Shown here: piece by piece, positions 1 through 5,051 of the stretch
Layout: the number at the start of each line of letters is the position of its first letter
Position numbering within the stretch: the stretch's first letter is position 1
Assembly: GCA_031553975.1 (NCBI GenBank)
Contig: JAVBKP010000145.1
Coordinates: 1-9,895 of the forward strand
DNA: 9,895 bases
Direction of reading: 5' to 3'
Source of the DNA: JAVBKP01 sp031553975
Lineage (GTDB): Bacteria > Bacillota > Clostridia > Peptostreptococcales > Anaerovoracaceae
Notes under the pieces: model-generated
The model's database searches: none
Seen by the model: only the letters and a program-made list of their open reading frames with translations
What the model was told of the DNA's origin: nothing
Program-made: the position numbers and the translations under genes

Positions 1-966
1 TTTGTAGGCTAACCCACATTTTTTAATATGCAGTATTTTAGGAGTCCTTAAAATAATTCTTTCATAAAATTTTCCTGTTTTTGTTGTAATCATGGTTTCT
101 GTACGGTAACCGTTTTTAAGCATTTCCTTTTGATGCCAAGATTTATGATATTCAATTTCTTTCAAGATAGAAGCAGAAAGAGGTATTTGCCGAACAGAAT
201 TTTTTGTTTTTGGGGTATCAATTTTGAAGGATGTAAGCGTTTTTTCTTTTTCAATTTCTGTATGGTGCACAAGCTGCTTATTTACATATAAAATACCTTC
301 TTTTATATCAGCATATTCAAGGGCTAAAAGTTCTCCTTCGCGTAAGCCTGTGTTAGCGGCCAGTAGAAATAAAAGTCTTAACCTATGTTCTTGAGCCCCA
401 GAAACTATTTTTTTCATTTCTTCATCTCTCCACACAACTACTTCATTTAAAGTAACTTCTTTATTTCTATTAGGTAAAATTAAATTAGGGGTGAGGTCTT
501 TGCAAAAGCCTTCAATCTCTAAATACTTAAATAGCCCTTTCATAAAATTGTGAGCAGCCCGCAAACTTGCATAGGACGCATCTGAATTGTTGTATAAGAA
601 CTGTATATCCACAGAAGTCAATTCGCATAGCGCACGGCCGCATAAAGCGTCAGAGCGAATAAATTTTTTATATGCCTGAGCATATCTTCTTTTGCTGCCG
701 TTAGAATATTTGTCTCCGATCAAGAAAACGTTATACAAATAAAAGTCTGCAACTTCACCAAAATATCGTTTAGAGACATTACCTCGTTCAGGTTGCCCTT
801 TTTCCATATATTCAAAGTATTGTTTTTCAGCATCAAGTTTACTTTTACCATAGAAATTCTTAATATCGTCAACCCACTCACCAGCAGGATTAAGCTTTTT
901 ACCCACTTTTTTACGAATCCTATACTTTGGCACTCCATTAACTACACAATTGGTTTTAACAGCCAT
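1..966 (-). CDS. int: Tyrosine-type integrase (C-terminus beyond left edge)
   Basis: Site-specific recombinase expected to integrate and excise the element. I translated it from the minus strand: 322 codons are open from the ATG at 964-966 to the window edge. Residues 1-60 resemble an arm-site DNA-binding domain. Residues about 66-165 look like a SAM-like core-binding domain, and a catalytic domain follows. The first catalytic Arg is R209 in NTGLREGEL, and the beta-hairpin Lys is in TPKTKNSVRQIPL (about 251-263). The last visible residues, KKCGLAYK, are what normally precede the HxLRH box in this family, so that box and the nucleophilic Tyr lie outside the window. The start is supported by AGGAGG at 974-979 (minus strand). 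The gene points outward, away from the regulators, as integrases at the end of an element usually do, so the attachment site probably lies left of the window. Confidence 0.93.
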   Translation of the reverse strand, partial: MAVKTNCVVNGVPKYRIRKKVGKKLNPAGEWVDDIKNFYGKSKLDAEKQYFEYMEKGQPERGNVSKRYFGEVADFYLYNVFLIGDKYSNGSKRRYAQAYKKFIRSDALCGRALCELTSVDIQFLYNNSDASYASLRAAHNFMKGLFKYLEIEGFCKDLTPNLILPNRNKEVTLNEVVVWRDEEMKKIVSGAQEHRLRLLFLLAANTGLREGELLALEYADIKEGILYVNKQLVHHTEIEKEKTLTSFKIDTPKTKNSVRQIPLSASILKEIEYHKSWHQKEMLKNGYRTETMITTKTGKFYERIILRTPKILHIKKCGLAYK

Positions 967-1027
967 TAAAACACCTCCTATCTGATTTTTAAATTCGATT
1001 AGCAATGGTTTAGATTATTTTGTCGCA

Positions 1028-1088
1028 AACTAGCATAAATTAACGAAAACTAATAAAAATTGACGAACAACGTTCGGCACACCGAACG
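1028..1088. promoter_or_regulatory. Divergent control region with tandem 20-bp repeats and CGAAC inverted repeats
   Basis: This region lies between the divergent integrase and the small XRE regulator. Two imperfect 20-base tandem repeats (1028-1047 and 1048-1067, 16 of 20 identical) share AACTA near one end and ACGAA at the other. They run directly into overlapping inverted repeats: CGAAC-aac-GTTCG (1064-1076) and CGTTCGG-caca-CCGAACG (1071-1088). These look like protein-binding sites, either operators or integrase arm-type sites. I could not assign a convincing -35/-10 pair for either gene. Confidence 0.55.
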
Positions 1089-1159
1089 AAAAAAATGGTA
1101 AATTTAATAATATAGAAATACAAAGATTTCGGGCAAACTATCTCTAAGGAGGTAGTAAA

Positions 1160-1351
1160 ATGCAAATTTTTGTAGAAAAAATCAGAAATGAAAAAAACCT
1201 TTCAATGTCAGAACTGGCTAAGCTTGCGGGGATATCCAAATCAACATTGTATGACATAGAAAGTGGTCAATCAGATCCAAAACTTAGCACATTATGCAAA
1301 ATATCTGAGGCACTAGATGTCCCGTGCGAAAAACTTTTTTCATGCAAGTAA
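1160..1351 (+). CDS. Small XRE-family (Cro/CI-type) transcriptional regulator
   Basis: A 63-residue protein that is essentially one helix-turn-helix DNA-binding domain. The segment from about residue 16 to 36 (SELAKLAGISKSTLYDIESG) has the classic recognition-helix pattern, followed by the usual DPKLSTLCKISEALDV helices. There is no effector or dimerisation extension. AAGGAGG lies a few bases before the ATG. The gene is transcribed away from the integrase and shares the repeat-rich region 1028-1088 with it, so control of the integrase and/or of itself is the natural guess. The downstream 61-codon gene follows after only 15 bases and is probably cotranscribed. Confidence 0.88.
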   Translation: MQIFVEKIRNEKNLSMSELAKLAGISKSTLYDIESGQSDPKLSTLCKISEALDVPCEKLFSCK

Positions 1352-1366
1352 GAGGAGGAAAACACA

Positions 1367-1552
1367 ATGCAGAAACAAATACACCAACAAACTGCCTATG
1401 AGCCTGTGAAAACAGGCAATATACATAAAATACTAGAGGCCCTTATGAAAGAGGCTACATTACATGATAAACACCAGATTGGCCAAGTGGGACTACTTAG
1501 AACCATGGAGCAACTGCTTCAAGAAATCGGCATTGGCAGAAATATAATTTAG
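1367..1552 (+). CDS. Hypothetical 61-residue protein
   Basis: I do not recognise this protein. It has a good ribosome binding site (AGAGGAGG before the ATG) and follows the XRE gene by 15 bases, which argues for a two-gene operon. The sequence is hydrophilic and probably mostly helical (NIHKILEALMKEATLHDKH, then LLRTMEQLLQEIGI), with no signal peptide, membrane segment or Cys motif. Its last 60 bases (1493-1552) are also the 3' end of the repressor gene on the opposite strand, so both C-termini are encoded by the same DNA. I see no terminator hairpin after its stop. Confidence 0.6.
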   Translation: MQKQIHQQTAYEPVKTGNIHKILEALMKEATLHDKHQIGQVGLLRTMEQLLQEIGIGRNII

Positions 1553-1909
1553 TAATATTTCTGTTTGCTCGTTTGACAAATCACCTTCTGGTGGAATTAC
1601 ACCTTTATTAACCAATAAATCTTGAATTTTAACAGCGGCTTCTTGCTTTGTAAGTAGCTGCTGTTCTGTTGTATTTTCTAAGTGATGTTCTTTAGGAACA
1701 TCATATCCGAGTAACCACATTGGGTTAACGCTTAGGGCGTCAGCAATTGCATTTATAACAGGTCTTTTAGGGATTCTAACCCCTGTTGTATATGCACTTA
1801 TGGCTTGTCTTGACATAGATATTTTTGTAGCTAAATCGCTTGCTGAAATGTCATCTGATAATGCAATTTTTAATCTTTCTTTAAAATCTGAAACTTTTTC
1901 TAAAGCCAT
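1493..1909 (-). CDS. CI-like phage repressor, XRE family, without peptidase domain
   Basis: A 138-residue DNA-binding protein, probably the lysogenic repressor. The helix-turn-helix spans about residues 25-45 (SDLATKISMSRQAISAYTTG), followed by the RPVINAIADALSVNPMWLLGYD segment typical of Firmicutes phage repressors. The tail (about 75-138) is hydrophilic and helical. It has no S24/LexA-type Ser-Lys peptidase domain, so RecA-stimulated self-cleavage is not expected. I chose the ATG at 1907-1909 because GGAGG lies 7 bases upstream. An in-frame ATG at 1942 overlaps the predicted -10 box and would lie upstream of the transcript. The gene is divergent from the Cro-like gene, and its promoter contains one copy of the 15-base operator, which suggests autoregulation. 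Confidence 0.85.
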   Translation of the reverse strand: MALEKVSDFKERLKIALSDDISASDLATKISMSRQAISAYTTGVRIPKRPVINAIADALSVNPMWLLGYDVPKEHHLENTTEQQLLTKQEAAVKIQDLLVNKGVIPPEGDLSNEQTEILLNYISANADFLKQLLHGSK

Positions 1910-1941
1910 AGTACAACCTCCATAATTACCTTGCTTAACCA

Positions 1942-1970
1942 ATTATTGCATATTGTGTCCACAAAATCAA
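1942..1970 (-). promoter_or_regulatory. Predicted repressor promoter
   Basis: Minus-strand -35 TTGATT (1970-1965), a 17-base spacer, and -10 AATAAT (1947-1942) preceded by TGC, an extended -10. The predicted transcript starts near 1935, between the two candidate ATGs of the repressor gene, and so favours the one at 1909. The operator at 1957-1971 overlaps the -35 box and spacer. Confidence 0.6.
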
Positions 1971-1971
1971 C
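1957..1971 (+). promoter_or_regulatory. Repressor operator, copy 1 (half-site degenerate)
   Basis: GTCCACAAAATCAAC: one full half-site (GTCCA), the conserved CAAAA centre and a degenerate second half. It lies inside the predicted repressor promoter, which suggests negative autoregulation. Confidence 0.55.
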
Positions 1972-1996
1972 AATAATTAAAAAATCTTTTTTTGTT

Positions 1997-2011
1997 GTCC
2001 ATTTTGTGGTT
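1997..2011 (-). promoter_or_regulatory. Repressor operator, copy 2
   Basis: Read on the minus strand this is AACCACAAAATGGAC, matching the consensus GTCCACAAAATGGAC at 13 of 15 positions. It overlaps the first two bases of the -35 box of the rightward promoter at 2010-2038. Confidence 0.6.
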
Positions 2012-2038
2012 GACAAGCTAAAATACACATGCTAAAGT
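2010..2038 (+). promoter_or_regulatory. Predicted rightward (cro-side) promoter
   Basis: Consensus -35 TTGACA (2010-2015), a 17-base spacer, and -10 TAAAGT (2033-2038) preceded by TGC, an extended -10. This is the strongest promoter match in the window. Operator copies at 1997-2011 and 2045-2059 bracket it, touching the -35 and the expected start point, the layout expected of a repressed lytic promoter. Confidence 0.75.
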
Positions 2039-2044
2039 AAAGAT

Positions 2045-2059
2045 GTCCACAAAATGTAC
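2045..2059 (+). promoter_or_regulatory. Repressor operator, copy 3
   Basis: GTCCACAAAATGTAC: 14 of 15 positions match the palindromic consensus. It lies about 7 bases after the -10 box, over the expected transcription start, and just before the ribosome binding site of the Cro-like gene. Confidence 0.65.
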
Positions 2060-2083
2060 AAAATAAAGAAAGGAGGGAACGGG

Positions 2084-2329
2084 ATGGATGGATATATGAC
2101 ATTGAGAGGTATTGCTCTGTCAAAGCATAAAACAATCGGAAGTTTTGCAAAAGATGTTGGCTGGAGTAGAAACAAGGCATCTCGAATTTTAAATGGGGTT
2201 CAAGAGCCAGATGCCACAGATATTGAAATTTTGGTAGAAAAATTACCAATAATTAATCAAGAGGTATTTATGCAAATTTTTTTCCCAACACTGTCCACAA
2301 AATGGACTAAGCTTAAAAGGGCTGGATAG
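2084..2329 (+). CDS. Cro-like XRE/phage regulator
   Basis: An 81-residue protein with one predicted helix-turn-helix (about residues 17-38, KTIGSFAKDVGWSRNKASRI), followed by NGVQEPDATDIEILVEKL, as in Cro-like early regulators of Firmicutes phages. It lies immediately downstream of the strong rightward promoter and is divergent from the repressor, so it would promote lytic development by opposing the repressor. I chose the ATG at 2084 because AGGAGG (2071-2076) sits 7 bases upstream; an upstream ATG at 2054 falls inside operator copy 3. The last codons contain a perfect copy of the operator (2293-2307, encoding STKWT), so this gene also carries a cis site. HTH assignment is confident; the Cro role is inferred from position. 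Confidence 0.8.
   Translation: MDGYMTLRGIALSKHKTIGSFAKDVGWSRNKASRILNGVQEPDATDIEILVEKLPIINQEVFMQIFFPTLSTKWTKLKRAG
2293..2307 (+). promoter_or_regulatory. Perfect operator copy inside the 3' end of the cro-like gene
   Basis: GTCCA-CAAAA-TGGAC is a perfect inverted repeat with a 5-base centre, and is the only fully symmetric copy of the four. It lies about 235 to 335 bases from the promoter copies, so looping or a transcription roadblock is possible. Confidence 0.6.
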
Positions 2330-2347
2330 AAGAAAAAAACAAAGTGG

Positions 2348-2371
2348 GAAAACAAAAGCCCCCGAAGGGGC
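2348..2371 (-). terminator. Rho-independent terminator for the HsdR-N-like gene
   Basis: On the minus strand, GCCCC-ttcg-GGGGC (stem 2358-2362 with 2367-2371, a stable TTCG-type loop) is followed directly by TTTTGTTTT. It lies just past the stop codon of the minus-strand gene at 2378-3454. Confidence 0.85.
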
Positions 2372-2377
2372 CAAATG

Positions 2378-3454
2378 CTATTCAGAGATGTAGTTTGATG
2401 CTGAGGTAATAATGGCATCCTTATGAAGATATAAGTCTTCTAGCCTATCAAGAGGAATAGTTATCGCTTTACCAACTTCACCAGTAGGTAAAATTAAGTT
2501 CTTGACTTTATCACCTATTTTAATACGGCAGATCCATTTGCGAACATTGTTCTTGTGCAAAATATTAAAGTAGGATTCGGTATCTTTGAAGGTTATATCT
2601 GCCAGTGGCATTTGTGAACCAAGGATACTTCTAATGATATAAAAAGATTGCATTTCTTCAACTGTGGTTACTATGCGATTGATTTCCTCATTATTAGTTT
2701 GGGAAGTTTCAGCAGGTTCAGATAGAGGGAGTCTTTCTGTATCAAGTGCATTTTTAAGTCTATCACTTATAAGTTCGCTTACATATTGATTAAATGATTT
2801 CCTCACAATCACTTTGAAGTCATCAACTACCTTTTGGGTTTTAGTGCCCTCATATACATCAGTTATAAGAAGCTTAACAAGCTGATCTGTTGGATTTGAC
2901 ATTAAATCTAGTAAACGATTTTTAATAATGCTTGTATATTTCAAGTCAGAAGCAGAATTTAGAATAGTATCTATATCAAAGTGATCCTTACAGAATTTGC
3001 GAAGCTCATGCACTTGAGTATCTTTTACTTCAAGTAAGTTCAGCTCTAAGAAAGGCTTAGAATCCATTTTATTTTTCTCGTCCAAATCAGTAAAAAATTT
3101 ATAAATTATACCATTAGTAAGTATTGCAAATTTAGCGTTTGTAGTAGCGAAATATCTAAATAGTTGGCTATCGTGTTTGTCTAGTTTCTCTCCACACCAT
3201 TTCGCTTCTATTAAAATTGAGGGAGAGCCATTTATAAAAATAGCATAATCAACCTTTTCTCCCTTTTTAATACCAATATCAGCAGTAAACTCGGGGACAA
3301 ACTCGCTTGGATTAAAAACATCATATCCAAGCATCTGAAAAAATGGGATTATAAACGACATCTTCGTAGCCTCTTCTGTTTGAATGTTGGACTTAGAAGA
3401 TTCGATTCGTTGTGAAAGCTGGTTTAGCTGAATAGCTAATTCGTCATTTGTCAT
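2378..3454 (-). CDS. Solitary type I restriction HsdR N-terminal-like (COG4748-type) PD-(D/E)XK protein
   Basis: A 358-residue cytoplasmic protein. Residues about 25-120 have the restriction-enzyme nuclease fold signature: E27/E28 in TEEATKMSFI, D69 in KVDYAIF, and E83-A-K85 in LIEAKW. These are followed by Q97-LFRYF and ILTNG, as in HsdR N-terminal domains. The middle is helical. The C-terminal part (about 265-355, starting VTTVEEMQSFYIIRSIL) matches the conserved tail I recall for COG4748 proteins. It has no helicase motor and no HsdS or HsdM neighbour, so it is not a complete type I system. It has its own promoter and terminator and runs against the surrounding early genes, the usual form of a lysogenically expressed cargo gene. 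A role in defence or superinfection exclusion is inference. Confidence 0.82.
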   Translation of the reverse strand: MTNDELAIQLNQLSQRIESSKSNIQTEEATKMSFIIPFFQMLGYDVFNPSEFVPEFTADIGIKKGEKVDYAIFINGSPSILIEAKWCGEKLDKHDSQLFRYFATTNAKFAILTNGIIYKFFTDLDEKNKMDSKPFLELNLLEVKDTQVHELRKFCKDHFDIDTILNSASDLKYTSIIKNRLLDLMSNPTDQLVKLLITDVYEGTKTQKVVDDFKVIVRKSFNQYVSELISDRLKNALDTERLPLSEPAETSQTNNEEINRIVTTVEEMQSFYIIRSILGSQMPLADITFKDTESYFNILHKNNVRKWICRIKIGDKVKNLILPTGEVGKAITIPLDRLEDLYLHKDAIITSASNYISE

Positions 3455-3499
3455 AATAGCACGCCCTTTCAGAAATTGTTTAAATTAGTAGATATATTC

Positions 3500-3529
3500 A
3501 GTTTATCACAAATAGGAAAATGCTGTCAA
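3500..3529 (-). promoter_or_regulatory. Predicted promoter of the HsdR-N-like gene
   Basis: On the minus strand: consensus -35 TTGACA (3529-3524), an 18-base spacer, and -10 TAAACT (3505-3500) preceded by TGA, an extended -10. It lies about 45 bases upstream of the ATG at 3454 and carries no copy of the phage operator, so expression in the lysogen is plausible. Confidence 0.7.
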
Positions 3530-3588
3530 TTTTTAAGGGGAAATAAAAAAGCAAGTCTATAAACCAAATAGGAAGGGGGGATTTACAT

Positions 3589-3864
3589 ATGGCTAAATCA
3601 GAAGTAAAAATGGATTTTGTTAAGGATAAAATACTTTTAACTCCGCATGAAGCAGGGCTATTGACAGGAATATCAGAAAACCTTATACGAGATTTGTGTA
3701 AATACGAGGAACTGCCACACCTAACAACAAATGAATCAGAGAAAGTTTATTTCAAGATTGGTAAGCAAGCATTGCTAGACTGGATAGACAATGCTTGTAA
3801 AAAAAGAATAAATATTGTTCAATTGGTCAGGGAAAAAAAGCGAATAGCAAAGCAAGCGGCTTAA
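3589..3864 (+). CDS. Excisionase-like small DNA-binding protein (MerR/AlpA-type winged helix)
   Basis: A 91-residue protein with a helix-turn-helix at about residues 17-38 (LTPHEAGLLTGISENLIRDL), then a short wing (HLTTNESEKVYFKIGKQAL), a helix and a basic tail. This is the arrangement of small excisionases and AlpA-like regulators encoded by integrative elements. A purine-rich GGAAGGGGGG ribosome binding site precedes the ATG. It is the first gene of the long plus-strand operon. If it is the excisionase, it would act with the integrase at 1-966; a purely regulatory role is also possible. The 10-base repeats around it (3558-3567 and 3876-3892) could be its binding sites. Confidence 0.72.
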   Translation: MAKSEVKMDFVKDKILLTPHEAGLLTGISENLIRDLCKYEELPHLTTNESEKVYFKIGKQALLDWIDNACKKRINIVQLVREKKRIAKQAA

Positions 3865-3875
3865 AGGAAAAACTA

Positions 3876-3892
3876 TATAAACCAATTGGTCA
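3876..3892. repeat. Short repeated motifs flanking the excisionase-like gene
   Basis: TATAAACCAA at 3876-3885 also occurs at 3558-3567, on the other side of the excisionase-like gene. CAATTGGTCA at 3883-3892 also occurs at 3820-3829, inside that gene's 3' end. The overlap forms the palindrome ACCAATTGGT (3881-3890). These could be operator or excisionase sites, but the motifs are short and A+T-rich. Confidence 0.35.
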
Positions 3893-3960
3893 AAATAAAA
3901 TTAAAAGACAAGCATAACTAAAACGTTAAACAAATGAGAATTAGGAGAGGAGAAAATAAA

Positions 3961-4203
3961 ATGTCAGAACCAAACGAAAAGAGGGAGGTAACATTTGAGA
4001 TTACCGAGCACCTAGGAGAATTATCTATCTCGCCGACTACGGGCTTTATCAAAGAACTGAATGCAGTCAAATGGAATGGCTATCCAGAAAAGTACGACAT
4101 CAGAGAATGGGAGCCATCTCACGAAAGAATGAAAAGAGGGCTTACATTTACAGAAGAAGAGCTGGCAAAACTCAAACAAATACTTAATGAGATGGATATT
4201 TAG
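3961..4203 (+). CDS. YdbC/PC4-like single-stranded DNA-binding protein
   Basis: An 80-residue protein matching the small YdbC family of Firmicutes and their phages, which has the PC4-like single-stranded DNA-binding fold. The family pattern is clear: FEITEHLGELS (about 12-22), KELNAVKWNGYPEKYDIREW (31-50), a HERMKRGLTFTEEEL segment (54-68) and a final helix. The ATG at 3961 is preceded by GGAGAGGAG. An in-frame ATG at 3934 would add nine residues outside the family and has no ribosome binding site. The early position fits a role in phage DNA replication or recombination, or in transcription. The stop codon TAG at 4201-4203 overlaps the ribosome binding site of the next gene. Confidence 0.85.
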   Translation: MSEPNEKREVTFEITEHLGELSISPTTGFIKELNAVKWNGYPEKYDIREWEPSHERMKRGLTFTEEELAKLKQILNEMDI

Positions 4204-4213
4204 GGGGTACCAA

Positions 4214-4395
4214 ATGAAATACATAGACACCTTAACCCTATCCCTATACGATCCGAAAGGTACGATCCACGCAGCAATGGTGACGCGAAGATGTTTGAAC
4301 ATTACGCAGAGCAAGCCTTGTTTATAGATCAGCATATGGACGTGTGGACGGAGGGCATGAGGGAATACGTGGGTAAAGCAGAAAGGAAGAGTTAG
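4214..4395 (+). pseudogene. Small gene (about 55 residues) broken by a 14-base duplication
   Basis: The ATG at 4214 has a good ribosome binding site (TAGGGGG, overlapping the previous stop), but its frame ends after 37 codons at 4327. A second frame is open without a start from 4204 to a TAG at 4393-4395, which directly abuts the ATG of the next gene. The octamer TACGATCC occurs twice (4247-4254 and 4261-4268) with period 14. Taking out one 14-base unit joins the two frames into a continuous 55-codon ORF starting MKYIDTLTLSLYDPRSNGDA and ending REYVGKAERKS. The product is not recognised. The downstream frame could still be made from the ATG at 4291 (34 residues, poor ribosome binding site). 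Confidence 0.65.
4247..4268 (+). repeat. Direct repeat TACGATCC with 14-base period
   Basis: Two copies of TACGATCC are separated by GAAAGG. The 14-base period is not a multiple of three and accounts for the frame change in the gene at 4214-4395. Slippage or recombination between the copies could restore the frame. Confidence 0.8.
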
Positions 4396-4884
4396 ATGGA
4401 CAAGCATAAGAAAAGAAACATCCTGTGCCTGATCTGCATAGCAATAGTAGTCATTTACATAGTCCTGATGATAGCAATCCCAGTTAGAGCAGCCTTACTA
4501 GATGATAAAGACTATCAAGAAGTAGGACAGGTTACGGGGGTTACTACACCAATACAGGATAAAAAGCCACCGCCAAAGCTAGTTAGTTTAGGAGTGTTCA
4601 CCGTCTACCACTATTGCACTGAGCCATATGCCCATATTTGTGGTGAGGGGCACGGGATAACCAAAACAGGGCACAAGGTACAACCATATAGAACAGTGGC
4701 GGTAGACCCTAAAATAGTATCCCTTGGCAGCGTCTTAATAATTGATGGAAGGGAATACATAGCGGACGATGTAGGTGGGGCGATTAGAGGATTTGAAGTT
4801 GACCTAGCGGTCAGAAAACACGAGGAAGCCATTGAATTGGGTGTGATAGAAAGAACGATGTTTGTGTATGAGCAAATGCAATGA
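4396..4884 (+). CDS. Membrane-anchored 3D-domain protein
   Basis: A 162-residue protein with a basic N-terminus, a single hydrophobic segment at about residues 8-31 (signal anchor or signal peptide), a short linker rich in Pro and Lys (about 50-61), and a C-terminal 3D domain (about 65-160). The three Asp residues that name the domain are visible: D104 in AVDPKIVSLGS, D125 in YIADDVGGAI, and D136 in FEVDLAV. The fold is a double-psi beta barrel related to MltA lytic transglycosylases, so cell-wall cleavage or remodelling outside the membrane is likely. Similar proteins occur in early regions of Clostridia phages and mobile elements. Its ATG directly follows the stop codon of the broken gene, and the ribosome binding site GGAAGAG lies inside that gene. 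Confidence 0.85.
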   Translation: MDKHKKRNILCLICIAIVVIYIVLMIAIPVRAALLDDKDYQEVGQVTGVTTPIQDKKPPPKLVSLGVFTVYHYCTEPYAHICGEGHGITKTGHKVQPYRTVAVDPKIVSLGSVLIIDGREYIADDVGGAIRGFEVDLAVRKHEEAIELGVIERTMFVYEQMQ

Positions 4885-4908
4885 TTACACAAATAGGATT
4901 AAGCAAAG

Positions 4909-4950
4909 ACAAAAAAGTTAGAAGCCCACAGGCGGCCACCTGTGAGCTTC
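4909..4950. other. Inverted repeat with 12-base arms and 6-base spacer, upstream of the second recombinase
   Basis: GAAGCCCACAGG (4921-4932) and CCTGTGAGCTTC (4939-4950) pair at 11 of 12 positions around CGGCCA. The T-run that would make it a terminator lies only on the minus-strand side (complement of 4911-4916), and no minus-strand gene ends here. The arm and spacer geometry is that of a tyrosine recombinase core site, and a recombinase gene starts about 100 bases downstream. Both readings remain open. Confidence 0.6.
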
Positions 4951-5051
4951 GAGTAAAATCCCGATCAAAGAATTTTATGTATTTATATTATCAAAATTTG
5001 TAGCAATAGTCAAGCACTCTATTGATGAGGGAATCAATAGGAGAATGGATT

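Noticed and set aside
1683..1703. Inverted repeat TGATGTTC-tttag-GAACATCA inside the repressor gene
   Set aside because: There is no T-run on either side to make it a terminator and no second copy elsewhere. It may be a chance effect of the codons and stays unassigned.
1910..1942. Upstream ATG (1942) for the repressor, adding 11 residues
   Set aside because: The ATG overlaps the predicted -10 box and has no ribosome binding site; the ATG at 1909 has GGAGG at proper spacing and starts the protein close to the HTH, as is usual.
4021..4407. 128-codon minus-strand open frame across the YdbC-like gene and the broken gene
   Set aside because: The plus-strand YdbC-like family match is clear, and the minus-strand product is rich in Cys, Phe and His with no family pattern.
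4909..4950. Forward (plus-strand) terminator after the 3D-domain gene
   Set aside because: The hairpin is real, but the plus-strand side continues GAGTAAAATCCCG with no T-run, so it does not look like a terminator for the plus-strand operon.
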